Positions 5,663 through 13,229 of a DNA stretch of 20,524 nucleotides are shown here, in pieces (position 1 is the first letter of the stretch; every line of letters starts with the position of its first letter). The stretch lies in the IMG/VR virus record IMGVR_UViG_3300021957_005782, positions 1-20,524 of that record; one strand, 5' to 3'. The position numbers were made by a program, and so were the translations under genes. This stretch comes from a virus. The notes beneath the pieces were generated by a model, which made no database searches, had not been told where the DNA came from, and was given only the letters and a program-made list of their open reading frames with translations.

Positions 5663-7444
5663 TTATCTACGATTACCTCCAAATAACCAACCGTAATCCT
5701 CATAATCTTTTTTAGTGTAACCATCAATTCGTCTATGATGATTGTGTTGATTGGCTGGCATTACAGGTAAACTTGGATTGAATTCCTTAGATGAGTTTTT
5801 TACCGGAGTTTCATTAACCAACCAACTTTCCATCATAGCCTTTGTTTGGTCTGTCACCTTTTCAAGTTTCGTGAAAGAATTTTCACCAACATATATTGCC
5901 ATGGCCATAGCCATAATAAGGTCGTCGTGTTGACCTTTAATATGGTCAGGTCTTCCGTTTACATAAACAAAAGTATTTAACTCGTTCATAAGACGTGTAG
6001 AACGAACAATAAAATTATGTCTTAAAGCCTCTTCAAAAGAAGCTACAATTTGAACTCTCTTCGAATTAAAGTTTAGACCAGGTATTTTCTCTATAGTGGA
6101 GGGGTTATACTTCCATTTATCGGCAACATTAGTACCTTCAACATATAAATCTTTATAATTCATTTCTTGCAATTTTCTTGCGGTAGAAACTCCCATACCA
6201 CCAGTGATATCGATAACTACAAAGGCAGAATACATTGTCGCCCATTTGAATGCAACCTCAGCCGCGACATCAGGAGGTATTTTACCTAAATACTCTAAAA
6301 CTTGTTCCCTCTCATCAAAATCTATAATACAAAAGGTAGTAAAGTCTTCACTGTCACCACGAGATACGTCAATACCCATAATATATTTGTGACCAACAAC
6401 AGGTTCTTTCCACTGCCATAACGCACCACCCATAAACTTGTTTTCTGGTTCAACAATAAAGTTTTCCTTTATTTTTTCCACAGTATCATTAGGTATTACG
6501 TTATCACCTGAACCCAAGAAATTACACTCTAATTCCTGAGCAATTTTACGTCTATCAAACTTAAGTTTCTTAGCCATACCCTCAAACCACGTAGAATACG
6601 GTTTGTACCCTTCAAGAAATTTAGATTTAATTTCTTCAAAATTTCTTTCCATAGGAGATATGTGACCATACTCTATAATAATTTCGTCGTCATTGTAATC
6701 CTCCCTATTTAACATATAATGAACAATATCATTACATTTAATAAGTTTTAAATCTTTAGCGTACCGAGGGTCACGATACCAAAACATTTCAGTAATTTTA
6801 AAGTCATTCATACCCCTTAAACACTGGTCGTAAATAGAGTAATATATCGGGTCGAATCCATTAGGTGTGGATATTACAATTACCTTACCTCCTGTAGATA
6901 GGGATGCCATACACGCAGACCAAAAGTCATTATCAGCCTCAATAAATGCCGCTTCGTCAAACACAAGAATCGTAGGGGTATATCCACGAAGTGCGTCTTT
7001 TGATGTTGCGACTGACTTTACTTCACACCCATTAGTTAATTTATAATGTCTTTGAGAGTTTTTCTCGTTGGAGAAGTCTACACCGAACCAAGAAGGCCAC
7101 TGGTCCATAAAAGCCCTGATTTTACTTGCCATCTCAACAGACGTATCAAGTTTATTGGCGATTATAAGAATTTTTTCTGGTTTAGTTTTAGAGGCTGTGA
7201 CTAATTTTTTAGATATCCAAGCGGATGTTACGGTAGATACTCCAGCCTGTCTATATTTAAGTGCTATATTTTCTTCAAAAGTGTCATAATCATTTATTAA
7301 ATACTCTTGGTCAGGAAATAATTTTAAAGGAACATATTTAGACTGAGTATTATCATAAGTCTGTAAATATGTTTTTAATGCATACGAGGTGTCTTTTACA
7401 CACCTCGCATATTCTAATAATACCTTTTCTTTTGTTAACGCCAT
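5663..7444 (-). CDS. 17: Terminase large subunit, packaging ATPase/nuclease (gp17-like)
   Basis: Motor that pumps DNA into the prohead and cuts it at headful. At 593 residues it has the gp17-type two-domain layout. ATPase domain: a Walker A-like Y-R-Q-A-G-V-S-T-V (64-72), Walker B I-L-V-F-D-E-A-A (159-166), and the coupling motif I-S-T-P-N-G (191-196). Nuclease domain: G-I-D-V-S-R-G-D-S-E-D-F (357-368) with the first acidic residue, D-I-T-G-G (412-416), and G-Q-H-D-D-L-I-M-A-M-A (505-515) with the last catalytic Asp. The Walker A lacks the usual Lys after Gly. Its C-terminal tail carries a basic His/Arg patch. The stop lies 43 nt before the portal start and the ATG follows the preceding stop by 20 nt. 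Confidence 0.95.
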   Translation of the reverse strand: MALTKEKVLLEYARCVKDTSYALKTYLQTYDNTQSKYVPLKLFPDQEYLINDYDTFEENIALKYRQAGVSTVTSAWISKKLVTASKTKPEKILIIANKLDTSVEMASKIRAFMDQWPSWFGVDFSNEKNSQRHYKLTNGCEVKSVATSKDALRGYTPTILVFDEAAFIEADNDFWSACMASLSTGGKVIVISTPNGFDPIYYSIYDQCLRGMNDFKITEMFWYRDPRYAKDLKLIKCNDIVHYMLNREDYNDDEIIIEYGHISPMERNFEEIKSKFLEGYKPYSTWFEGMAKKLKFDRRKIAQELECNFLGSGDNVIPNDTVEKIKENFIVEPENKFMGGALWQWKEPVVGHKYIMGIDVSRGDSEDFTTFCIIDFDEREQVLEYLGKIPPDVAAEVAFKWATMYSAFVVIDITGGMGVSTARKLQEMNYKDLYVEGTNVADKWKYNPSTIEKIPGLNFNSKRVQIVASFEEALRHNFIVRSTRLMNELNTFVYVNGRPDHIKGQHDDLIMAMAMAIYVGENSFTKLEKVTDQTKAMMESWLVNETPVKNSSKEFNPSLPVMPANQHNHHRRIDGYTKKDYEDYGWLFGGNRR

Positions 7445-7464
7445 ATAGACATTTTAAATAACTT

Positions 7465-8763
7465 TTATGTTAAGGAAATACCTAAGTCACCCAATAGGTC
7501 AGAAAGTCCATCATCACTATCGTCATCGTCATCGTCAGTATACTGTGACATTGCGTCTTCATACTCATACCCTTTAAGTTCTTCAATAATTTCATTAACC
7601 ATTTTTGAAACAATTTGTTTCCCTTCGTCTGAACCTGAAATAATTAAACGAGCCACTTCAAAAAATTCGTCTGTAGATAAAGCTGAAAAACGTGAGAATA
7701 GATAATTTTGTACTTCTCTCATGTCGTCTTCATATAGTTTGTCGGGATATGACGCTTTAAATTTGTCCCAAATAACGGGACCTAATCTTAAATCCCATAT
7801 TTCATATGGTAGTGTGTCAGTTTGACCCATAACCATATCAGCTGCCTTAGGGTCGTCGGGTAATCCTGACGTACCTAACACCTCATAAACTCCTTTAATT
7901 AATTCATGTACTAATACAGGAAAGAATAGACCTTTAGCTTTAATAGTAGGTGGGTCTGTCGTATCATCGACTTCTTCAGAACCCTGTACCCCATCACCAC
8001 TTTCGGCTGCGGACATAATCATTTGGTCTGGCATTATCCAATAAAGTAAATCATTAATAGACATTAGAACACCATAAAGATTTAGTAATCTAGGGTTAAT
8101 GTTATTTAACTGTTCCTCAACAAGGTGAAACATGTAATGACCCTTTTTTGACGCTCCCTGTATTAATGAGTTAATGAATCTTCTTTTAGCTTTCTCTAAA
8201 TCAAACTTTTCAAAAGCCGCCATAAAGTTTTCTAAATCGTCTTCTGCCTCATCTGAACTAACCCCAAATTGTTGTTGTACTTCCTCGTCATCAATCTCTT
8301 CTGGTTCAGAAATCATATTAGACGTATCTATTTGACCTGGCATTGACTGTAACTCTACATCGTATTGAAACGCATCATCGGGAAGTGATAACTCTTGTTT
8401 AACTAAGTCTACCGATAATTGTTCTAAATAACCCTCATTATTGGATTCTATAGATTTAACTTCCTGTACAGCCTGCATTAACATCATTTGCAATTGCATA
8501 AATGCATTTTGACCTGACACTTCTTCCATACCAGTGTAGTTTTTTACTCTATCAACCACTTCTTTAAATCTTGTAGAAGCAATTAATTCAGCAAAAGAAT
8601 TGTCAAACTCATCGTTTTCTTTACCAGGTAGTGCAGGATTATCGGAAATAGGTGTTTCACCACCAGAAATTTTTCTCTCGATTTCTCTATCCATTCTTTC
8701 AGGACCATCGTATTCGATTTGCTCTTTCACAGCCTTTCGTATTTTGTTAGTTAAATCACTCAT
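7465..8763 (-). CDS. Hypothetical phage protein upstream of terminase, probably structural
   Basis: A 432-residue acidic protein starting MSDLTNKIRKAVKEQIEYDG. The N-terminal half is polar with Met/Gln-rich helices (F-M-Q-L-Q-M-M-L-M-Q-A-V, about 88-99); the middle is more ordered (G-H-Y-M-F-H-L-V-E-E-Q-L, then L-L-Y-W-I-M-P-D-Q-M). The C-terminus ends in a poly-Asp run and D-L-L-G-D-L-G-I-S-L. I recognise no family and no enzymatic motif. Its start overlaps the upstream stop by 8 nt and terminase follows 20 nt downstream, so it belongs to the packaging/head operon. A small-terminase role cannot be supported: it is too long and lacks a visible DNA-binding helix-turn-helix. Confidence 0.8.
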   Translation of the reverse strand: MSDLTNKIRKAVKEQIEYDGPERMDREIERKISGGETPISDNPALPGKENDEFDNSFAELIASTRFKEVVDRVKNYTGMEEVSGQNAFMQLQMMLMQAVQEVKSIESNNEGYLEQLSVDLVKQELSLPDDAFQYDVELQSMPGQIDTSNMISEPEEIDDEEVQQQFGVSSDEAEDDLENFMAAFEKFDLEKAKRRFINSLIQGASKKGHYMFHLVEEQLNNINPRLLNLYGVLMSINDLLYWIMPDQMIMSAAESGDGVQGSEEVDDTTDPPTIKAKGLFFPVLVHELIKGVYEVLGTSGLPDDPKAADMVMGQTDTLPYEIWDLRLGPVIWDKFKASYPDKLYEDDMREVQNYLFSRFSALSTDEFFEVARLIISGSDEGKQIVSKMVNEIIEELKGYEYEDAMSQYTDDDDDDSDDGLSDLLGDLGISLT

Positions 8764-9742
8764 CTCTAAATTTTATATTTAAGTTATTAAATTTTAAGAA
8801 CTCAGGCAATCCTGTATCTTCACCCGCCTTAGGTTTTGGACTATGTTTCGGTTTGTAAGGATTACCTCTTTCAGGTTTAACACCTGGTTTTACCGTAGGT
8901 TTTGCCGGTTTAACTTCAGTTCCAGCCTTAGGTTTTGGGCTATGTTTTGGCTTATAAGGGTTACCTCTCTCAGGTTTCACCCCTGGTTTTACCGTAGGTT
9001 TAACAGGAGCAACATTAGGCTGTTCCTCTAAAATATCTTTCTTAGTTATCACTTTCCCTTTAGTTTTCTTAATCAAAGATACAATATTTTCTTCAATCTG
9101 TCTAACTTTTTCTTCTTTTTGTGTTTTTTTCTTCTTTTTAACACAGTTTGGGTATTTTTTACCGAACATAGTTTTCATACCTTTTTTTTCATACCCTTTC
9201 CAACACTTTTCAGATAATTCCTGTTGTTCAAACATACCTAAAGTAGTTAAAGTTCCGATAGGTCTTTTCATCTTTTTCTTGGGTTTACCAAATAAGGCTT
9301 CTATTACTTCTTCTTCATTAATTTCTTCTTCTGCAATCCCCATTCCGTCTCCCCCTGCGTTGGGGTTGACCCCGTAGTTACTAGGACCATCATCATTACC
9401 TACACTATTACCATCATAAGGATTAAATCCTGACTCTTTTTCTAAAGATTTATCAGAGTCACTATCTTCAGAAACTTCACTACTTTTTGTCGTTAAAGTA
9501 TCATCACCTGTCTCAGTTTTACCTACTTGACCTTTTTTACCTGATTGAATCATGTTGTTAACATCCTGTGTAAACTTTTCTTTGTCACCGTCTTTATAAA
9601 CTTTTGTGGTTGTACTAACGGTGTCGACCTCATCCAAACTTTCACATATTTTATTAATATGTAAATTAGACATCTTTTTAATAGTCTCATATGAGAAACC
9701 TTCTTCAAGAAGTCTTACGATTTTTTGTTCTTTATTCTTCAT
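8756..9742 (-). CDS. Hypothetical low-complexity protein with CW...PNCV motif and Lys/Pro repeats
   Basis: A 328-residue, mostly disordered protein. The N-terminus is helical (MKNKEQKIVRLLEEGFSYET). A Ser/Asp-rich stretch and a Gly/Asn-rich segment (about 105-135) follow. Then comes K-C-W-K-G-Y-E-K-K-G-M-K-T-M-F-G-K-K (about 179-196) ending P-N-C-V-K, a two-Cys motif with conserved spacing that I have seen recurrently in phage proteins but cannot assign a function. The C-terminal 90 residues contain two copies of a 27-residue Lys/Pro repeat (K-P-T-V-K-P-G-V-K-P-E-R-G-N-P-Y) with a 33-residue period. The basic tail could contact DNA or other head proteins. It overlaps both neighbours (11 nt upstream, 8 nt downstream). 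Confidence 0.75.
   Translation of the reverse strand: MKNKEQKIVRLLEEGFSYETIKKMSNLHINKICESLDEVDTVSTTTKVYKDGDKEKFTQDVNNMIQSGKKGQVGKTETGDDTLTTKSSEVSEDSDSDKSLEKESGFNPYDGNSVGNDDGPSNYGVNPNAGGDGMGIAEEEINEEEVIEALFGKPKKKMKRPIGTLTTLGMFEQQELSEKCWKGYEKKGMKTMFGKKYPNCVKKKKKTQKEEKVRQIEENIVSLIKKTKGKVITKKDILEEQPNVAPVKPTVKPGVKPERGNPYKPKHSPKPKAGTEVKPAKPTVKPGVKPERGNPYKPKHSPKPKAGEDTGLPEFLKFNNLNIKFRDE
8826..9003. repeat. Two 78-bp direct repeats (99-bp period) encoding Lys/Pro repeats
   Basis: Copies at 8826-8903 and 8925-9002 differ by a scatter of mostly silent third-position changes, so the protein repeat has been kept by selection while the DNA diverged. Confidence 0.8.
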
Positions 9743-10136
9743 GATTTACAAAACTTTTTTCATATGAAAGGACAACATCCCTTTCGTATAATTTATCTTC
9801 AACGGATTTTACCGTCTCTCCAAATCTAAAAACTAAACGTTTGATGTTGTCATCTTCGATTAATTCTGATTTTTCCCACCCTAAGGCTATAACATCTTCT
9901 ACAGAGTCATAAACAGAAAAAAAGTCTGAGTTTTGTACTAAGTTTAACTCAATATCTGAGTTTCTCAAAACACCGACTTTTTTAATGTATTCAATATTAG
10001 GTGGTGAAGGTCTCCCCGATGCCGGTTCAACATCCCATTCTTCACCCCACACTTCTTCTACGTCAGAAAATATAAATTCATAGATATTATCTCCTTTATA
10101 ATTGGGCCCTAATTCGTTGACGTATATTAGTCTCAT
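9732..10136 (-). CDS. Hypothetical 134-aa protein
   Basis: Starts MRLIYVNELGPNYKGDNIYE. It is acidic and mixed alpha/beta, with an aromatic N-terminal block E-F-I-F-S-D-V-E-E-V-W-G-E-E-W (about 20-34) and a Pro-rich turn (G-R-P-S-P-P-N). No membrane segment or catalytic motif is visible and no family is recognised. It begins with an ATGA overlap with the upstream acidic gene and ends with an 11-nt overlap with the next, so it is co-translated within the head operon. Its regular, non-repetitive composition contrasts with its low-complexity neighbours and suggests a folded accessory protein. Confidence 0.75.
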   Translation of the reverse strand: MRLIYVNELGPNYKGDNIYEFIFSDVEEVWGEEWDVEPASGRPSPPNIEYIKKVGVLRNSDIELNLVQNSDFFSVYDSVEDVIALGWEKSELIEDDNIKRLVFRFGETVKSVEDKLYERDVVLSYEKSFVNHEE

Positions 10137-11299
10137 AGTATTTCCCCGCTAGGTGATATCTTGAGTTGTTTACCTTCCACTTCAAATACTAAGTTATCTT
10201 TATTTGTTTTACCTAAGAATTTAGTATTTTTATTTTCTTTTATTATAAATTCTGACGATAATTGTTGTTCTACTGTTTCTGATAATTCTTTAATTTCAGA
10301 CTTCACCTTTGAGTTTTGAACTTTTTCTAAAATAAACCTTTTTACGTTTTTATCTTCAGTTTCTTTCTTTTCACCTTCAGTTATATCAAAATAGTTTGAT
10401 AATACTTTTTCGATTTTAGACTCAGTAAAAACTTCATCTAATACACCATCGATAGGTGACCCTTCATCACCAACAGGTTCTTCTTCCATGTCTAAGTCAA
10501 AATCCATTTCGTCATCACCCGACTCAATGTCAATATCACCCTCAGTTCCGTAATCAATTTCTTCATCTTCAAAATTGGATAATACGTCTTCTAAATCTTC
10601 TTCACTTAAAGACTCTAAATTTACTGCAGATATTATTGAGTTTAAAACATATTTTATATCTTCTGAAGACATTCCATCTTGGTTATCTAATGTTCTTAGT
10701 TTTTGTCCTAACTTACCTGTTAATTTTTGAATCATTTTAAAACTTATCTCGTCTTCCTCTGATTCAACATCATTTTCAGGTACATCCATATCTAAATCTA
10801 ATTCTTCTTCACCTTCAGGTGTTTCTAAATCCATATCTAAATCTAATTCTTCTTCTCCACCTCCTAAATCTAAATCACCTCCCATATCACTCATCGAAGC
10901 TTCAGGTGACGGTTCAACTTCTGGTTCAGGTGTCTTAAGTACAAACTTTTTTTGTTCACCTATTAAATCAACATTTTCGTTATGTTCGTGAATCCTATTC
11001 AATTCACCGGCAATTAGGTTTATTTTTTTCATAGCTTGTGAATAAGAACGATAATATTTTCTATTCTTCATAGGATTAATATAATCTAATTCACTTTCGT
11101 TAATTCCTTTTTTAACTATATAACCACTTTTTTCGTGTACAATACTGTAAACATTACCATCTGCGAGTTGTATAGTATAATCGGATTTATTTTCATTCAA
11201 ATTCTGAGTGGTCTCGTTATAACGAGCAATTTCTAGGATACGTCTAATTTTATTGTCTCCTTGTAATTTTTCACTTCCTATTGGGTTTAAATCTGCCAT
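10133..11299 (-). CDS. Acidic structural/scaffold-like protein
   Basis: A 388-residue protein in three parts. An N-terminal basic/polar region (1-120) contains possible gp21-type sites (LNE|N near 34, INE|S near 67, IGE|Q near 113). A very acidic central region (about 125-195) has repeated G-E-E-E-L-D-L-D-M-D blocks. The C-terminal half has alternating ordered segments (M-I-Q-K-L-T-G-K-L-G-Q-K-L-R, then D-I-K-Y-V-L-N-S-I-I-S-A-V) and another acidic tract, ending in a beta-rich tail. The composition resembles the scaffold-like gene at the left edge, so a prohead core or head-internal protein is plausible. Family not recognised. It follows the 60-residue gene by 12 nt and overlaps the next gene by 4 nt. 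Confidence 0.8.
   Translation of the reverse strand: MADLNPIGSEKLQGDNKIRRILEIARYNETTQNLNENKSDYTIQLADGNVYSIVHEKSGYIVKKGINESELDYINPMKNRKYYRSYSQAMKKINLIAGELNRIHEHNENVDLIGEQKKFVLKTPEPEVEPSPEASMSDMGGDLDLGGGEEELDLDMDLETPEGEEELDLDMDVPENDVESEEDEISFKMIQKLTGKLGQKLRTLDNQDGMSSEDIKYVLNSIISAVNLESLSEEDLEDVLSNFEDEEIDYGTEGDIDIESGDDEMDFDLDMEEEPVGDEGSPIDGVLDEVFTESKIEKVLSNYFDITEGEKKETEDKNVKRFILEKVQNSKVKSEIKELSETVEQQLSSEFIIKENKNTKFLGKTNKDNLVFEVEGKQLKISPSGEIL
10785..10855. repeat. 26-bp exact direct repeat, 45-bp period
   Basis: The sequence at 10785-10810 recurs exactly at 10830-10855, encoding the duplicated E-E-E-L-D-L-D-M-D block of the acidic protein. Confidence 0.8.
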
Positions 11300-11311
11300 T
11301 TTTAATTTTTT

Positions 11312-11494
11312 TTAAGAGAAAACACCATTACCACCTAACTGTACTAAATTACACTGAATTGATTCTGTTATTGTGTATGCTGATAATTCGTCATTATATT
11401 CTACAGTATTCATACTAGGATGAACTGTAGGAGTTCCACCAGTGTATAAGTTGTATGTTGAATCTGCGCTATATGTACATCCCGTGATTGCCAT
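11312..11494 (-). CDS. Small hypothetical protein (60 aa)
   Basis: A 60-residue protein (MAITGCTYSADSTYNLYTGG...) rich in Thr, Tyr, Ser and Gly with two Cys (positions 6 and 48) and little charge, looking like a small beta-structured virion protein. No family is recognised. It has a good upstream region: an AATAAATA-type element (TATTTATT on the minus strand) 14 nt before the ATG, followed by an A-run. It is followed 12 nt later by the acidic 388-residue gene, suggesting that this promoter drives the operon down to terminase. Confidence 0.7.
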   Translation of the reverse strand: MAITGCTYSADSTYNLYTGGTPTVHPSMNTVEYNDELSAYTITESIQCNLVQLGGNGVFS

Positions 11495-11508
11495 GTTTAT
11501 ATTTTTTT

Positions 11509-11516
11509 AATAAATA
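11509..11516 (-). promoter_or_regulatory. Candidate late-promoter element TATTTATT
   Basis: Minus-strand TATTTATT then AAAAAAATATAAAC and the ATG of the 60-residue gene; spacing 14 nt. This is the only such element between 12999 and the portal, consistent with one long operon of overlapping genes. Confidence 0.45.
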
Positions 11517-11545
11517 TACCGTAAATACATAATTTTCTATTTTAT

Positions 11546-12295
11546 TTAACTATCTGATAAATTTTCTTTGATTGAGAGTGTTTTATCAATCAATTCATTT
11601 TTATTATCGAACAGTTTTTGTATATATCCGTTTCTACGTAAAAATTTAAAAACTAAGTTTTCATAAGAGTATTCTCCCCCTTTTTCTAACCCACCACTTC
11701 TAAATTTTTTTATTTTGTCTTTAACCGAATCTAATTTTAATAAAGCTGAATCTAAATCGATTTCTTCTTCCACATCTTCTATCGTATTATCAATAATATC
11801 CATCCAATTCTGAGATTTAGATTCTATCTTTTTCGTATCTATTATTACTTCTTCCGGTTTTGGTTGTTTCATCCATTCATTATAAAGAACTGAATAAACA
11901 CCTGTCGACATATGAGGCTCATTCATATCTTGAACATATAACTCAACTTCATATCCTTTAACGGTAATATCATGTTGTGAATTAAACACCGTTCTTTTTA
12001 AGTTAAATAAATCTTTAAATATTTCTTCTTGTTCTCCTGACTCTTTAAAATCATATATTATATGTAAATCAATATCTGAATAGTCAGACCAGTTAAAATT
12101 AGCTAATGAACCTGTCATAGTAATATCTTGAACAAAAATATCAAATCCCAAAAAATCAATAAACTCGTTCGCAATATCTAAAAGACCGTTTCTTATCTCC
12201 GGTTTCATTTTAGATTCTTCAACATTATCGTAGTTATCCCATATTTCGGGATTAAGAGTATCCTTAACAAAAAAACTACTAATTATTTTATCCAT
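11546..12295 (-). CDS. Pol-beta-superfamily nucleotidyltransferase domain protein
   Basis: A 249-residue protein with the nucleotidyltransferase signature M-T-G-S-L-A-N-F-N-W-S-D-Y-S-D-I-D-L-H-I at about 60-79: Gly-Ser loop, then the metal-binding D-x-D (S-D-I-D-L). A later acidic strand, Y-E-V-E-L-Y-V-Q-D (about 115-123), sits where the third carboxylate is expected. The C-terminal half is helical and charged. Such enzymes transfer nucleotides to RNA, protein or small molecules; the substrate cannot be told from sequence. The start overlaps the end of the KTSC gene by 8 nt. It could modify a tRNA, antibiotic-like compound or host protein; related proteins occur as hypothetical phage genes. 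No N-terminal targeting leader is evident. Confidence 0.8.
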   Translation of the reverse strand: MDKIISSFFVKDTLNPEIWDNYDNVEESKMKPEIRNGLLDIANEFIDFLGFDIFVQDITMTGSLANFNWSDYSDIDLHIIYDFKESGEQEEIFKDLFNLKRTVFNSQHDITVKGYEVELYVQDMNEPHMSTGVYSVLYNEWMKQPKPEEVIIDTKKIESKSQNWMDIIDNTIEDVEEEIDLDSALLKLDSVKDKIKKFRSGGLEKGGEYSYENLVFKFLRRNGYIQKLFDNKNELIDKTLSIKENLSDS

Positions 12296-12542
12296 CTTTT
12301 TCTATTTTTTTATAATCGAACTTTTTACCAATTTCTTTATTAAAAAAACTTCCCTGAGATTCTGCCATTCTAAACTTAGTAAAGATAGAATGAGGTACTT
12401 CACTATACTCATATTGTATCTCACCTTTAAACGTGACTAAAAGTTTTTGTGTGGACGTATCATACTCAGCGAATTTCACTGTAGATGAGTCAATCTCACA
12501 AATAATTTTTTTACCTTTTATTCTTTCTGTTTTAATCGACAT
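12288..12542 (-). CDS. KTSC-domain protein
   Basis: An 84-residue protein that is essentially one KTSC domain: S-S-T-V near 19-22, Y-D-T-S-T-Q-K-L-L-V-T-F-K-G near 27-40, the central Y-x-Y motif with following Val-Pro (Y-E-Y-S-E-V-P, 44-50), and S-Q-G-S-F-F-N-K-E-I near 62-71. The domain is known both at the C-terminus of some lysyl-tRNA synthetases and as a stand-alone small protein; its function is unclear, with nucleic-acid or protein binding suggested. It overlaps both neighbours: its start lies inside the end of the 155-residue gene (11 nt) and its end inside the nucleotidyltransferase start (8 nt). Confidence 0.85.
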   Translation of the reverse strand: MSIKTERIKGKKIICEIDSSTVKFAEYDTSTQKLLVTFKGEIQYEYSEVPHSIFTKFRMAESQGSFFNKEIGKKFDYKKIEKDG

Positions 12543-12999
12543 TTAGTTTTTCATCAATTAGATTATTAGGTACTTTATATTTTACTTTGTACCCATCCAC
12601 CTCACCTGTTGTTGTATCAACTTTAGAATTCAGTAAAGCCTCTTTATATTCAAGGGGATTGTCTATATCAAATTCTGAGTTTAAAAAAAAATTCATCTTT
12701 CTCTCTATAACTTCCCTATTTTGACCCTTATAAAAAAACAGTGTATATTCTGGATACATTTCCCATGAGAATAACCCATAGTCTCCCGACTTAAGCATCT
12801 CATCATTATCAACTTTATCGACATCAACCTCATCACCATCTTTATTAAATTTATCCTTCAAAAAATCCTTAGCAGCCTCAAAACCTTTCTTGATACCATC
12901 TCTTACTCCTCTCAAAAATCCTTGTTCATCAAGTTCAGATTCGTTAATACCCATTAACTCACGATTACGTTTTACTTCATTTAAAACACGTTTATTCAT
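12532..12999 (-). CDS. Putative internal head protein with capsid-targeting-like leader
   Basis: A 155-residue protein. Its N-terminus, M-N-K-R-V-L-N-E-V-K-R-N-R-E-L-M-G-I-N-E|S, matches that of the 449-residue protein at 18237-19586 in pattern (L-x-E-V-x-R-x-x-E-(I/L)-M-G) and ends in I-N-E|S, a site T4 gp21-type proteases would cut. T4 internal proteins carry a comparable short helical leader removed by gp21. After the leader are a Lys-rich amphipathic segment (G-V-R-D-G-I-K-K-G-F-E-A-A-K-D-F-L-K, about 30-47) and a folded-looking C-terminal part. It is first in the leftward gene run and has a TATTTATA element 13 nt upstream. Function of the mature protein unknown. Confidence 0.75.
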   Translation of the reverse strand: MNKRVLNEVKRNRELMGINESELDEQGFLRGVRDGIKKGFEAAKDFLKDKFNKDGDEVDVDKVDNDEMLKSGDYGLFSWEMYPEYTLFFYKGQNREVIERKMNFFLNSEFDIDNPLEYKEALLNSKVDTTTGEVDGYKVKYKVPNNLIDEKLNVD

Positions 13000-13012
13000 A
13001 ATAATATTTTAT

Positions 13013-13020
13013 TATAAATA
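13013..13020 (-). promoter_or_regulatory. Candidate late-promoter element TATTTATA (leftward)
   Basis: Minus-strand TATTTATA followed by ATAAAATATTATT and the ATG at 12999; 13 nt spacing. It would start the leftward transcript from the divergent region. Confidence 0.45.
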
Positions 13021-13032
13021 CTTCTAATGATA

Positions 13033-13115
13033 AAAAACACATGTTTTTATTGGTATCTTTAACTTTTAGTCTTATTTTTACACTTTAATTGTAAAAATTA
13101 TAAAAAATTAAGACT
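13033..13115. other. Nested inverted repeats in the divergent intergenic region
   Basis: Three arms are visible: AAAAACA/TGTTTTT (13033-13039 / 13042-13048), an outer AGTCTTA/TAAGACT (13068-13074 / 13109-13115) and, directly inside it, TTTTTAC/GTAAAAA (13075-13081 / 13091-13097). The region carries no plausible gene. It could be an RNA structure, a replication or regulatory element, or a weak bidirectional terminator. Confidence 0.4.
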
Positions 13116-13121
13116 GTAGTA

Positions 13122-13174
13122 GTTTTAATCTGACATTATGTCAGATTAAAACCTTATGAAGTGACATAACGTCA
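13122..13174. promoter_or_regulatory. Paired palindromes TGACATWAYGTCA, candidate operator for the clpC-like gene
   Basis: A perfect 14-bp inverted repeat with a 3-nt loop spans 13122-13152, with core TGACATTATGTCA (13131-13143). A second palindrome, TGACATAACGTCA (13162-13174), shares 11 of 13 bases and lies 31 bp away, about three helical turns. The second ends 5 bp before the TTG (13179) of the candidate promoter of the clpC-like gene. No T-run follows on either strand, so a terminator is unlikely; a dimeric repressor or activator site fits better. Confidence 0.5.
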
Positions 13175-13178
13175 ACTC

Positions 13179-13210
13179 TTGATTTAATGGTGTAATATTT
13201 ACTATATTTA
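13179..13210 (+). promoter_or_regulatory. Candidate Bacteroidetes-type promoter for the clpC-like gene
   Basis: TTG (13179-13181), 21-nt spacer, TATATTTA (13203-13210), fitting the flavobacterial pattern TTG-N17-23-TAnnTTTG with one mismatch at the last base. The ATG is 19 nt downstream. TATTTATA also overlaps here (13205-13212), so host-type and phage-type use cannot be separated. Confidence 0.45.
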
Positions 13211-13229
13211 TATAAAATTATTTAAGATT

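Noticed and set aside
7465-8763. Small terminase subunit assignment for the gene before terminase
   Set aside because: At 432 residues it is far too long and shows no helix-turn-helix or coiled-coil pattern typical of gp16-like proteins.
10456-10740. Plus-strand frame at 10456-10740
   Set aside because: It is an antisense shadow of the acidic 388-residue protein, with His/Leu-rich composition and no initiation signals.
13122-13152. The perfect 14-bp inverted repeat as an intrinsic terminator
   Set aside because: No T-run follows on either strand, and it lies just upstream of a promoter and beside a second matching palindrome, which favours an operator.
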